A stretch of 64,000 bases of DNA from an uncultured Alistipes sp. (lineage in GTDB: Bacteria > Bacteroidota > Bacteroidia > Bacteroidales > Rikenellaceae): assembly GCA_910583985.1 (NCBI GenBank), contig CAJTYA010000013.1, positions 1-64,000 of the forward strand, given 5' to 3'. A program made the position numbers and the translations under genes. Each line of letters starts with the position of its first letter. Positions within the stretch are counted from its first letter, which is position 1. Of the stretch, positions 9,152-19,371 are shown one piece after another. Below the pieces are notes generated by a model. The model searched no databases, was not told the origin of the DNA, and was given only the letters and a program-made list of their open reading frames with translations.

Positions 9152-9943
9152 CTAATCCTCCCGCTCCTGCCGCTTGGCTTCGTCCCAGAGGCGGTCCATC
9201 TGCTCCAGCGTCATGTCGCGCAGCGCAAGCCCTTGCTTTTCGGCCTCCTCCTCGATGTGGGTGAAGCGGGCGATGAACTTCCGGTTGCAGGCTTCGAGCG
9301 CCGCTTCGGGATCGACTCCGTACAGCCGTGCGGCATTGACCAACGCGAAGAACAGATCGCCGAACTCCTCGGCGGTCCGACGTTCGTCCGACGCGTCGAT
9401 TTCCCGTTGCAGCTCTCCGATCTCCTCTTTCACCTTACCCCACACGTCCTCGCGCTTCTGCCAGTCGAAACCGGCCGCAGCGGCCTTTTCGCCGATGCGA
9501 TAGGCCTTCACTAGAGCGGGAAGGCTGCGGGGGACGCCGGAAAGGACGCGCTTCTTCTCGTGGTTGGCCGCCTTCTCCTTGAGCTTGATGTCTTCCCAGT
9601 TCTGCTTGACCTGCTCGGCATCGGCCGCCGTCGTATCGCCGAACACATGCGGATGCCTGAAAATGAGCTTCTCGCAAATTCCGTCGGCCACGTCGGCAAT
9701 GTCGAAAGCATGCTGTTCGTCGCCTAATTTGGCGTAGAAGACCACGTGCAGCAACAGGTCGCCCAACTCCTTGCGGATGTTGTCCATATCGTGGTCGAGC
9801 AGCGCGTCGGCCAACTCGTAAGTCTCTTCTATCGTATTCATTCTCAGCGAATCGAACGTCTGTTTCCGATCCCATGGGCATTTCTCCCTGAGTTCGTCCA
9901 TCACCCGGAGCAAACGCTCGAACGCCGCCAGTTTTCTATCCAT
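9152..9943 (-). CDS. mazG: nucleoside triphosphate pyrophosphohydrolase MazG
   Basis: A 263-residue house-cleaning enzyme that hydrolyses (d)NTPs to monophosphates and pyrophosphate. Two MazG helical domains are visible. The first has the metal-binding set EETYELADALLDHD...KELGDLL at about residues 36-65; the second has KEEIGELQREID...AEEFGDLFFALVN near 170-205. The hallmark start (LREKCPWDRKQTFDSL) fixes the N-terminus. Length and both domains are normal. It is transcribed divergently from the namZ operon. Confidence 0.95.
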   Translation of the reverse strand: MDRKLAAFERLLRVMDELREKCPWDRKQTFDSLRMNTIEETYELADALLDHDMDNIRKELGDLLLHVVFYAKLGDEQHAFDIADVADGICEKLIFRHPHVFGDTTAADAEQVKQNWEDIKLKEKAANHEKKRVLSGVPRSLPALVKAYRIGEKAAAAGFDWQKREDVWGKVKEEIGELQREIDASDERRTAEEFGDLFFALVNAARLYGVDPEAALEACNRKFIARFTHIEEEAEKQGLALRDMTLEQMDRLWDEAKRQERED

Positions 9944-9993
9944 CTTCCAAGTTCGTTAATCGTTCGGTCGAATAAAAATTACGGTAAAAACAT

Positions 9994-10001
9994 TACCTTT
10001 G
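9994..10001 (+). promoter_or_regulatory. -7 box of the namZ operon promoter
   Basis: TACCTTTG on the plus strand, a perfect TAnnTTTG match. The implied leader before the namZ start at 10175 is about 165 bases and A/T-rich. A near-match for mazG (TAATTTTT, minus, about 9975-9982) lies beside it, so the two divergent promoters overlap. Confidence 0.6.
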
Positions 10002-10174
10002 TCCATAAGGTACAAGGTTCGAATCACTGAAATTCGAACGGTCAAATTTAATCATTTAAATTTTAAATTCACAGAGGGGACGAAAAGGCGAACGGCCGGA
10101 AACGAAGGCCGCCTTGCGGACCGCCCCGCAAGGTTTCGCCCGATTTGTCCCGTAAAACAAAACGCATATCCGAC

Positions 10175-11338
10175 ATGAACCGATCACTGATTCTATGGCT
10201 GCTGTTGCTGCTCTGGAGCGGATGCCTCCGGGCCGAAAGCCCGCTGCGCACGGGAGCCGAACAGACCGAACGCTACCTTCCGCTGCTCGAAGGCAAAAGG
10301 GTGGGCATACTCACCAACCACACCGGCACGGTCGGCCGGACCCATCTGGTCGACACGCTGCTCTCGCTGGGTATCGACATCCGCGTCGTCTTCGCCCCCG
10401 AACACGGCTTCAGGGGCGATGCCGACGCAGGAGAAAGCATCGGCAACTACAAGGACCGGAAAACCGGCATCGACGTCCTCTCGGTGTACGGCAGCAACAA
10501 ACGCCCGCAGGATTCGGTCATGCGGAAACTCGACGTGCTGCTCTTCGACATACAGGACGTCGGCCTGCGTTATTACACCTATCTCTCGTCGATGCACTAC
10601 CTGATGGAGGCCTGCGCCGACAACGGCAAGGAGCTCATCGTGCTGGACCGGCCCAATCCGAACGGCTTTTACGTGGACGGTCCCGTGCTGGAGGCCCGCC
10701 ACCGTTCGTTCGTGGGCATGCACCCGATCCCGGTGGTCCACGGCATGACGCTGGGCGAACTGGCCCGGATGATCGACGGCGAAGGATGGCTCGGCGAGGG
10801 GAGACATTGCTCGCTGCGTGTCGTTCCCTGCGCGAACTACATGCACCGCACCCGGTACGAACTGCCGGTAAAGCCCTCCCCGAACCTGCCCAACATGCGG
10901 GCCGTCTACCTGTATCCTTCGCTCTGCTTCTTCGAAGGCACGCCGGTGAGTCTGGGACGGGGGACGGATTTTCCGTTCCAAGCCTACGGCCATCCCCGGA
11001 TGAGCGGCGATTTCGCGTTCACGCCGCACAGCAACGCCGGGGCGAAGAATCCTCCGCTCAAAGACCAGCTCTGCAAGGGCAGGGACCTCCGGGAGAACCC
11101 GTCGAACGAACGGATATGGCAATCGGGTGTCGATCTGGCCTACGTGATCGAAGCCTACCGGATGCTCGGCATGGGCGAAAAGTTCTTCACCCCGATGTTC
11201 GACAAGCTCACCGGAGCGAGCTACGTCCGCGAGATGATTCTCCGAGGCGAAGACGCCGATGCGATCCGCGAAAGGTGGCGGAACGACGTGAACGAATTTC
11301 TGAAACTGCGCAAGCCCTACCTGCTCTATGAAGAATAA
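10175..11338 (+). CDS. namZ: DUF1343 exo-beta-N-acetylmuramidase (NamZ type)
   Basis: A 387-residue exported protein of the DUF1343 family, whose characterised member NamZ of Bacillus subtilis removes terminal MurNAc from peptidoglycan fragments (GH171). A signal peptide is visible (MNRSLILWLLLLLWSGCLRA). Conserved family stretches include GILTNHTG, the APEHGFRGDADAGE motif around residue 75-90, and the late PVSLGRGTDFPFQ. ATG at 10175 is preferred over an in-frame TTG 30 bases upstream because it puts the signal peptide at the start. The gene overlaps the next one by 11 bases, so the two are translationally coupled. With the GH20 hexosaminidase and serine hydrolase that follow it forms a logical pathway for dismantling muropeptides. 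Confidence 0.88.
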   Translation: MNRSLILWLLLLLWSGCLRAESPLRTGAEQTERYLPLLEGKRVGILTNHTGTVGRTHLVDTLLSLGIDIRVVFAPEHGFRGDADAGESIGNYKDRKTGIDVLSVYGSNKRPQDSVMRKLDVLLFDIQDVGLRYYTYLSSMHYLMEACADNGKELIVLDRPNPNGFYVDGPVLEARHRSFVGMHPIPVVHGMTLGELARMIDGEGWLGEGRHCSLRVVPCANYMHRTRYELPVKPSPNLPNMRAVYLYPSLCFFEGTPVSLGRGTDFPFQAYGHPRMSGDFAFTPHSNAGAKNPPLKDQLCKGRDLRENPSNERIWQSGVDLAYVIEAYRMLGMGEKFFTPMFDKLTGASYVREMILRGEDADAIRERWRNDVNEFLKLRKPYLLYEE

Positions 11339-13808
11339 ACTGCTGCTCGCCCTGCTGCTCGTCTCGGCCTCCTGTTTCGGCCAAAACCTCGTCCCGCTGC
11401 CCGAACGCATCGAAAACCGGGAGGGCACCTTCCTCATCGACGCCATGACGGGCATCGTGGCCCCCGGCTTCTCCGGGCTGGACGCCTATCTGAACGACCA
11501 CATCGAAAGAGCGTGCGGCCTCCGGCTCGGAGCGAACGGCACCCGCCGCATTTCGCTGGAAAAAGCGGCGGGTCTGCCCGCCGAAGGCTATACGTTAGAC
11601 ATCTCCCCGCTGCAAATCGTCCTCCGGGCGAGCGACCGGGGCGGGGCGTTCTACGGTCTGCAAACGCTGCTGCAACTCATGCCGGCCGAAGTGTACGACA
11701 CGCTCGGAAATGCGACGGCCGAAACGATCGAAGTGCCCTGCTGCCGGATCGAGGACTCGCCCCGATTCGCCTATCGCGGCGTCATGCTGGACGTATCGCG
11801 CACGTTCTTCGACAAGGAGACCGTCATGCGGTACATCGACTGGATGGCCCGCCACAAACTCAACCGGCTGCACTGGCACCTGACCGACGACAACGGCTGG
11901 CGCATCGAAATCGAACGGTACCCCGAACTGACCGCCAAAGGCGCATGGCGCGGTCCCGGCGAAGTGCTTCCTCCGTCCTACGGATCGGGACAAAAGCGGT
12001 ACGGAGGCTTCTACACGCAGGACGACATCCGGGAGATCGTCCGCTACGCCTCTTTCCGCAACGTCGAGATCATCCCCGAAATCGACCTGCCCGGACACAG
12101 CCAGACCGCGACGTCGGTCTATCCGGAAACCTTTTGCGGAAACGATTCCGACTCGGAATACGCCCCCGAAGAGATGCGCAACGTGCTGTGCGCGGCACGG
12201 GAGGAGAACTTCGACATGCTGCGCGGGATCATCCACGAAATCGCGGCCCTCTTCCCTTCGGAGTGCATCCACATCGGCGGGGACGAAGTGAGCCTCAAAT
12301 ATTGGAAAAACTGCCCCCGCTGCCGGGCCCTGATGAAAAGCAAGGGCATGAAATCGGCCTCCGAACTACAGGACTACTTCATCGGCCGGCTCGAAGAGAT
12401 CGTGCACGACGAGGGTAAAATCTGCGGAGCGTGGAACGAAGCCATGCAGCACGGCACGTTGAGCCCCTCGACCGTCGTCTACGGATGGAAAGACACCGAC
12501 GCGTGCGCACAGGCCGTCCGCAAAGGATACCCGACGGTGATGATGCCTGCTTCGTACTGCTACATCGACATGAAACAGCATCCGTGGGACCGGGGACACA
12601 CGTGGGCTTGGCTCGTCGACACGCGCCGCGTGTACGACTTCGATCCGGCCGACACGGGCATCGACGCCGAAGGTCTGAAAATGGTGCGGGGCGTGGAGGC
12701 GGCCCAGTGGGCCGAACTGCTCGACAGGCCGGAACGGTTCGTCGAATACCAAGGCTATCCGCGCATCTGCGCGCTAGCCGAACTGGGCTGGACGAAACGC
12801 GAACTGCGCCGATGGGAAGACTTTCGCGACCGCCTGAAAAACGGCCACCTCGACAGGCTGGGAGCGATGGGCATCCGTTTCCGTACAGACCCGCCGCAGG
12901 TACGGTATGCCAAAGGCACGATCACGGTACGGCAGACAACGCCTCTCAGCGAAATACGCTACAGTTCGGACATGAACGAACCCACGGCCGACTCGCCGCT
13001 CTACCGGGCTCCGATCCGCACCGACCGCCCGGAACGCTATCGGTTCAGGGCATTCTACCGGGGCGGGATAAGTACGGTCGTCGAACCCGTAGCCGCCTCG
13101 CTCGACGTGTCGCTGGCACCCGGAGAACAGAAAACCGTCACGCTGCCGCTCGACGAGTACGTCGACCGCGACGGAATATGGCTGCTCTCGCTCACCCAGC
13201 GCGGCGACGATGCCACGATCGTGCGGCTGGAAGCGACGGGGCCGGATACGGCATACTGCATCATCCGCAACGGACAAAAGGTCAATCCGTTCAACGACCT
13301 GCGCCTCTACGCCGACGAGCGCAACCGCACAGCCGCCCTGAACGTCACGCTCCGGAACAACGCCGCACGGCCGGACGAGATCACGCTGAACCTGCGTCCC
13401 TCGGCCTACATCGAGCCGCCCGTGCGGGTAACGAGCTCGCTGCCCTGCACGAAAAAATCGCCGATCACCAACAGCTCCGACTATCATTTCGGAACCTACG
13501 TGCGCGTACCCTCGCCCTGCAAGGCGGGCGACTACATCCTCTTCACGTTCGACCGACCGGTGGAATGCGAAGCCATCGACGTCCGCACGGGTATTCCCAA
13601 TATCACGCGCTATGTCGTTACGAAGGGCAGGGTCGAATACTCCTCCGACGGAAAAACGTTCGTGCCGGGAGAAACGCTGGACGAAAGCGGATGCGCCGTG
13701 CTGCGTCCCGAAGGTCCCGTCAAGGCCGTCCGCATAGCCATCCTCGGCAGCAACGGCGAAACGACGGTCTGCTGGCAGGATTTGCGCGTCATACCCCGAC
13801 TTCGATAG
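11328..13808 (+). CDS. GH20 beta-N-acetylhexosaminidase with C-terminal carbohydrate-binding-like region
   Basis: An 826-residue secreted glycoside hydrolase that should release terminal GlcNAc (or GalNAc). A signal peptide (about 1-19) is followed by the GH20 N-terminal alpha/beta domain (about 20-145) and the TIM barrel (about 150-500). The catalytic Asp-Glu pair of substrate-assisted catalysis is at D319-E320 (HIGGDEV), and the conserved HWHLTDDNGWRIEI and EIDLPGHSQ motifs are present. Residues from about 560 to 826 form beta-rich modules, the last resembling an F5/8 type C domain (ECEAIDVRTGIPNITRYV). It overlaps namZ by 11 bases. The neighbours suggest peptidoglycan GlcNAc as substrate, although host glycans cannot be excluded. 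Confidence 0.93.
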   Translation: MKNKLLLALLLVSASCFGQNLVPLPERIENREGTFLIDAMTGIVAPGFSGLDAYLNDHIERACGLRLGANGTRRISLEKAAGLPAEGYTLDISPLQIVLRASDRGGAFYGLQTLLQLMPAEVYDTLGNATAETIEVPCCRIEDSPRFAYRGVMLDVSRTFFDKETVMRYIDWMARHKLNRLHWHLTDDNGWRIEIERYPELTAKGAWRGPGEVLPPSYGSGQKRYGGFYTQDDIREIVRYASFRNVEIIPEIDLPGHSQTATSVYPETFCGNDSDSEYAPEEMRNVLCAAREENFDMLRGIIHEIAALFPSECIHIGGDEVSLKYWKNCPRCRALMKSKGMKSASELQDYFIGRLEEIVHDEGKICGAWNEAMQHGTLSPSTVVYGWKDTDACAQAVRKGYPTVMMPASYCYIDMKQHPWDRGHTWAWLVDTRRVYDFDPADTGIDAEGLKMVRGVEAAQWAELLDRPERFVEYQGYPRICALAELGWTKRELRRWEDFRDRLKNGHLDRLGAMGIRFRTDPPQVRYAKGTITVRQTTPLSEIRYSSDMNEPTADSPLYRAPIRTDRPERYRFRAFYRGGISTVVEPVAASLDVSLAPGEQKTVTLPLDEYVDRDGIWLLSLTQRGDDATIVRLEATGPDTAYCIIRNGQKVNPFNDLRLYADERNRTAALNVTLRNNAARPDEITLNLRPSAYIEPPVRVTSSLPCTKKSPITNSSDYHFGTYVRVPSPCKAGDYILFTFDRPVECEAIDVRTGIPNITRYVVTKGRVEYSSDGKTFVPGETLDESGCAVLRPEGPVKAVRIAILGSNGETTVCWQDLRVIPRLR

Positions 13809-13813
13809 TACCC

Positions 13814-13862
13814 GCGGACCTCCTCTTTCGTCGTCCGCCCGGCGACGGGAGAGGAGGTCCGC
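13814..13862 (+). promoter_or_regulatory. intercistronic hairpin
   Basis: A perfect 13-bp stem (GCGGACCTCCTCT / AGAGGAGGTCCGC) enclosing a 23-nt loop, between the GH20 gene and the serine hydrolase gene. No U-tract follows, so it may be an mRNA-processing or partial-termination element and not a full terminator. Confidence 0.5.
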
Positions 13863-13894
13863 AGAATTCAGACATTAAAGGAAACGTTCCCATA

Positions 13895-15229
13895 ATGAAA
13901 AAACTGTTGCTCTCCGCTCTGCTGCTCTGCATCTCGTCCGAAGCGCGGTGCGAATTTCCCGAAAGGCTTCGCCGGACGCTCGACTCGATGATCTGCGAAA
14001 GCCTGCACGAAAAAGCCTTTCCCGGCGCCTCGCTCGCGATAGGCAACCGCGATGGCATTCTCTATGCCCGGCAGTACGGCACGCACGACTATTCGGGCGG
14101 ATGCCCCGTCTCCGAAAGAAGCCTTTTCGATCTGGCCTCCTGCACGAAGGTCCTGTCGGTGACGTTCGTTGCCATGCGGCTTTATGACGAAGGGCGCATC
14201 CACGTGCTGGACCCGGTAGGGAAGTACCTGCCCGAACTCTCCGAGACGCCCGTAGGCGACATCTCGCTGCGCGAACTGCTGACCCACACGTCGGGCCTGC
14301 CGCCGCAGGTGCTCTACACTCCTCTGGTACACAATGCCGAGGGCGGACGCATGTTCAGCAACAAGAAATCCGAAGCCTATCCCTACCGGGTGGGAACCGA
14401 CTACTACGTGGCGCACCACGTGGCGTTCGACACGCTGCTGCTGTCCCGCACGCCGCGAATCGGCTGGCGGCAGGGCGCCGACCGGCTGTACGTCAACCCG
14501 GCCGTCGACACGTTGCTGCTGCGGCAGATCGTCGGCGCCCACAAGCCCGACCGGCGGGGTTCCTATTCCTACAGCGACAGCAATTTTTTGTTGCTCAAGA
14601 TGATTCTGGAAAGAGTGTCCGGACGCTCGCTGGACGCCCTCACGGAGGAACTGTTCGCCGAATTAGGGTGCAAGAACACCTGCTACAACCCGTTGCAGTG
14701 CCATGACAAGGCCGACTGCATGCCCACCGAAACCGATCATATCCTCGACCGGCAGACGGTGCAGGGCTACGTCCACGACGAACTGGCCGCGCTCATGGGC
14801 GGAGTAGGGGGCAATGCGGGGCTTTTCTCCACGGCCGAGGACGTGGCCCGGTTCTGCCAGATGACGCTCAACGGCGGGCGCCACGCAGACAGGCAGATCG
14901 TCTCGTCCAAGACCCTCGACCTGTTCGTTTCCTCGCCCTACGCAAAAGAAAACATCTGGCGCGGACTCGGATTCGACAAACGCAACCCCGAAACCGATCC
15001 GCTCGGCGGCAGACAATGTTTCGGTCATACGGGCTTCACCGGCACGATCTTCTGGATCGACGCCGAAGCGGGCGTCTACATGGTTCTGCTCACCAATGCC
15101 GTCCACCCCACGCGACTCAACAACAAGCTCTCGTCCTCGCGCCTGAGAACCCGCATCTGGGAAACGCTCAAACCGTACTATCCGGCTCTGGCCTCCCGCG
15201 GTTCCTCGGAGCGGGAGAGCTGCGACTGA
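13895..15229 (+). CDS. secreted serine hydrolase, class C beta-lactamase / amidase-like (S12)
   Basis: A 444-residue exported member of the class C beta-lactamase/penicillin-binding superfamily. A signal peptide is followed by the SxxK motif S82-C-T-K85 (DLASCTKVLSV), a Tyr-Ser-Asp second motif in GSYSYSDSN, and the third-motif HTG (CFGHTGFTG). In B. subtilis a protein of this superfamily, AmiE, acts with NagZ and NamZ as a muramyl-L-alanine amidase; the same gene company here supports a role in cleaving the peptide from MurNAc, but an esterase or D,D-peptidase is equally compatible with the sequence. It lies 86 bases after the hexosaminidase, with a hairpin between. The start ATG at 13895 begins a clean signal peptide. 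Confidence 0.88.
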   Translation: MKKLLLSALLLCISSEARCEFPERLRRTLDSMICESLHEKAFPGASLAIGNRDGILYARQYGTHDYSGGCPVSERSLFDLASCTKVLSVTFVAMRLYDEGRIHVLDPVGKYLPELSETPVGDISLRELLTHTSGLPPQVLYTPLVHNAEGGRMFSNKKSEAYPYRVGTDYYVAHHVAFDTLLLSRTPRIGWRQGADRLYVNPAVDTLLLRQIVGAHKPDRRGSYSYSDSNFLLLKMILERVSGRSLDALTEELFAELGCKNTCYNPLQCHDKADCMPTETDHILDRQTVQGYVHDELAALMGGVGGNAGLFSTAEDVARFCQMTLNGGRHADRQIVSSKTLDLFVSSPYAKENIWRGLGFDKRNPETDPLGGRQCFGHTGFTGTIFWIDAEAGVYMVLLTNAVHPTRLNNKLSSSRLRTRIWETLKPYYPALASRGSSERESCD

Positions 15230-15586
15230 TCCTTTCCAAAAGGAGTGTCCCCAAAAAGCGGAACGATACAATAAAGCATAAATCGCACGGAAACATCGCT
15301 TTATCCGTATTGCCGCAGAGGGAAAACAGCGGTCATACCGCATCAAAAGGCATCGTTCGGAACAACGCATCGGCGAGGGGGATGCGTATGCGACCGCAGA
15401 AAAGGTCGAGAACGCACGGTTCGGGGCGGTTACCGATTTATCGCAGACTTCCGACGAATATCCGAAAGAATCCCGCATAAAAAGAAACGGCAGCCTCCCC
15501 GCAAGGCCGATACGCAAAGGGCGTCCGGATCGACCGGACGCCCTTTGCGTATTTCGTCGGAACCCGGACACCGGTCCGGCCTTTCG
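15230..15586. other. intergenic region between convergent serine hydrolase and rho genes
   Basis: Apart from the rho hairpin at 15510-15552, I see no gene, promoter or other structure here. Confidence 0.5.
15510..15552 (-). terminator. long hairpin after rho
   Basis: A perfect 19-bp stem with a 5-nt loop (arms 15510-15528 and 15534-15552), 35 bases after the rho stop codon. There is no clear U-tract, so it may terminate inefficiently or protect the 3' end. Confidence 0.65.
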
Positions 15587-17350
<1,764 letters not shown>

Positions 17351-17415
17351 ATCGTGTTCTTTATGCTGTGATTTTTGCCGTATCCGGACGGATACTTCAG
17401 ATCGGTGACTCTCTG

Positions 17416-17446
17416 CAAAAGTAACCGTTTTTCCCGAAACAGCAAA
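17416..17446 (-). promoter_or_regulatory. rho promoter (-33/-7)
   Basis: On the minus strand TTTG, exactly 19 bases, then TACTTTTG: a textbook Bacteroidota promoter. The implied 5' leader is about 58 bases and contains a small hairpin (GTATCC / GGATAC, 17380-17395). Confidence 0.75.
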
Positions 17447-17456
17447 ATCGCTGCCA

Positions 17457-18215
17457 TTATTTCAATCTCCCGCGCGCAAAAGCGACGGCCGCCTCCAGAT
17501 CCTCCGGCGTGTCGATGGCCAGACTCTCGGAGCGGGTCTCCGCCACACGGATGCGGAAGCCGTTCTCCAGCCAGCGGAGCTGTTCGAGCGACTCGCACTT
17601 TTCGAGCGTGCCCTGCGGCAGTTCGGTGATGCGGCGAAGCACCTCGCTGCGGTAGGCGTACAGGCCGATGTGTTTGAGAAAAGGGTAGGCCCCCTGCCAC
17701 TTTCCGGGCTCCGTACCGCGGAGATAGGGGATCGCCGAACGACTGAAATACAGCGCATAGCCGTCGGCCGAAAGCACCACCTTCGGAGAATTGGGATTGA
17801 AAATGTCCTCGCCGGGACCGAACGGCTTGACCAGCGTGGCGATGTCCGTGTCCGGATCGTCGAAACATCCCGCGATGAGCTTCAGCTGCTCCTCGGCGAT
17901 AAAGGGCTCGTCGCCCTGAATGTTGACCACCGCATCGAAGCGCTCGCCGGTCTGGGCCTCGACCTTGTCGAGCGCTTCGCGGCAACGGTCCGTGCCGCTG
18001 CGATGTTCCGCAGAGGTCATTACGACCGCTCCGCCGAAACCGCGCACGGCCGCCTCGATGCGCGCATCGTCCGTGGCCACGAAACAACGGTCGAACGCCT
18101 CGGCGCCCTTTTCGTAAACGTACCGGATCATCGGTTTGCCCAGAATATCGGCCAGCGGCTTGCCGGGGAAACGCGTGGATGCGTACCGGGCCGGAATAAG
18201 TGCAAGAAATTTCAT
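17457..18215 (-). CDS. kdsB: 3-deoxy-manno-octulosonate cytidylyltransferase (CMP-KDO synthetase)
   Basis: A 252-residue cytoplasmic enzyme that activates KDO with CTP for lipopolysaccharide inner-core synthesis. The diagnostic N-terminal motif ARYASTRFPGKPL, the QGDEPF substrate loop (VNIQGDEPFIAEEQL) and the C-terminal ESLAIDTPEDLE are present. I start it at 18215 (MKFLALIPAR); an in-frame ATG two codons upstream is also possible, but longer extensions are not conserved. It is transcribed divergently from the acyl-CoA reductase gene and lies 106 bases upstream of rho, which has a separate promoter. Confidence 0.96.
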   Translation of the reverse strand: MKFLALIPARYASTRFPGKPLADILGKPMIRYVYEKGAEAFDRCFVATDDARIEAAVRGFGGAVVMTSAEHRSGTDRCREALDKVEAQTGERFDAVVNIQGDEPFIAEEQLKLIAGCFDDPDTDIATLVKPFGPGEDIFNPNSPKVVLSADGYALYFSRSAIPYLRGTEPGKWQGAYPFLKHIGLYAYRSEVLRRITELPQGTLEKCESLEQLRWLENGFRIRVAETRSESLAIDTPEDLEAAVAFARGRLK

Positions 18216-18271
18216 CGTCATTCGTAAAAGTTCGAACGTCCGGACGACGTGTCCGTCCGCAAAAAGCGATA

Positions 18272-18279
18272 CAAAGATA
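18272..18279 (-). promoter_or_regulatory. -7 box of the kdsB promoter
   Basis: TATCTTTG on the minus strand, a perfect TAnnTTTG match, giving a leader of about 50 bases. It lies 10 bases from the oppositely oriented box of the next gene. Confidence 0.65.
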
Positions 18280-18288
18280 ACTTTTTTG

Positions 18289-18296
18289 TAGCTTTG
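18289..18296 (+). promoter_or_regulatory. -7 box of the acyl-CoA reductase promoter
   Basis: TAGCTTTG on the plus strand, a perfect TAnnTTTG match only 10 bases before the start ATG at 18307. The transcript would have a leader of only a few bases, or none. Confidence 0.6.
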
Positions 18297-18306
18297 CTCT
18301 CCGGAC

Positions 18307-19371
18307 ATGGAAACGAATTATCGCATAGAACCCTTCGTTCGCCTCGGCGAAACGCTCGAAGCGCGCCTCCGCGACGGAAGCGCGGAAGCCGTCATCGCAC
18401 AAAGCACGGAGCAGAATCCCCGCTTCACGCCGAAGGACGTCGCCGGAGCGATCCGGGCCCTCTGCGAGGACATGCTGCGCAGAGAGACGCTCGAACGTTG
18501 GATCGGCCGCTACCCGCGCCCCCAAGGGTTCGTCCCGCGGAAAATAGGCCTCGTCACGGCGGGCAACCTGCCGCTGGTGGGCTTTTCCGACCTGCTGTGC
18601 GTGCTCGTCTGCGGCCACACCTGCCTGCTTCGGCCCTCGTCGAAAGACCGCGTACTGACCCGGTACGTCGTTTCGCTGCTCCGGGAGATCGACCCGACGC
18701 TCGTCGTCCGCCCTTTGGACGACGAGTGCCCCGACCGGCTCATCGCCACCGGCAGCGACACGACCCGGCTCCATTTCGAATCGGCCTATCCGGGCATCCC
18801 GAAACTGCTGCGCGGCAGCCGCGGCAGCGTAGCCGTCCTGCAGGGTGACGAAAGCATCCGGGAACTCGAAGGACTCGCCGACGACATTTTCCTTTATTCG
18901 GGCATGGGCTGCCGCAGCATCGGACGCCTTTTCGTCCCCCGCGACTACGATCTTTGCAGGCTCCGCGACCTCCTCGCGCGCCACGGCTGCCCGTCGCCGA
19001 CCTACCGGAACGGCTACCGGCAGAGGCGGGCCCTGCGCCTCATGCAGGGGCTCCCGTTCACGGACGGCGGCTTTTTCCTGCTCTACGAAGGAAGCGACGA
19101 CCCGCCTGCCGGAACGATCGCCTGCACGCGCTACGACCGGCTCGACGAAGCGAAGCGATGGATCGGAGACAACGACTCCCGACTCCAGTGCATCGTCGCC
19201 GCGACCCACACGCTCCGCCACCCGCGGCGGGTGGATTTCGGACGGGCGCAACACCCCTCGCCGGAAGACTATCCCGACGGAGTCGACGTCATGGAATTTC
19301 TGCTTCGAGAGGACGACCGCCCTCCGGAAGACACCGCCCCCGCTACCGGACGAAACCCGAACCGACCATGA
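18307..19371 (+). CDS. acyl-CoA reductase (LuxC-like)
   Basis: A 354-residue protein of the LuxC/acyl-CoA reductase branch of the aldehyde dehydrogenase superfamily, expected to reduce fatty acyl-CoA or acyl-ACP to aldehyde with NADPH. The nucleotide-binding stretch (IGLVTAGNLPLVGFSDLL) and the presumed catalytic Cys in YSGMGCRSIGRLFVP (about residue 202) are visible. Bacteroidota commonly carry a stand-alone version whose physiological role is not settled. Its stop codon overlaps the start of the pentapeptide-repeat gene (ATGA), so the two are translationally coupled. The promoter is almost on top of the start codon. Confidence 0.8.
   Translation: METNYRIEPFVRLGETLEARLRDGSAEAVIAQSTEQNPRFTPKDVAGAIRALCEDMLRRETLERWIGRYPRPQGFVPRKIGLVTAGNLPLVGFSDLLCVLVCGHTCLLRPSSKDRVLTRYVVSLLREIDPTLVVRPLDDECPDRLIATGSDTTRLHFESAYPGIPKLLRGSRGSVAVLQGDESIRELEGLADDIFLYSGMGCRSIGRLFVPRDYDLCRLRDLLARHGCPSPTYRNGYRQRRALRLMQGLPFTDGGFFLLYEGSDDPPAGTIACTRYDRLDEAKRWIGDNDSRLQCIVAATHTLRHPRRVDFGRAQHPSPEDYPDGVDVMEFLLREDDRPPEDTAPATGRNPNRP

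Noticed and set aside
12431..13894. A long upstream extension of the serine hydrolase frame
   Set aside because: The extension overlaps the GH20 gene in another frame; the signal peptide at 13895 marks the real start.
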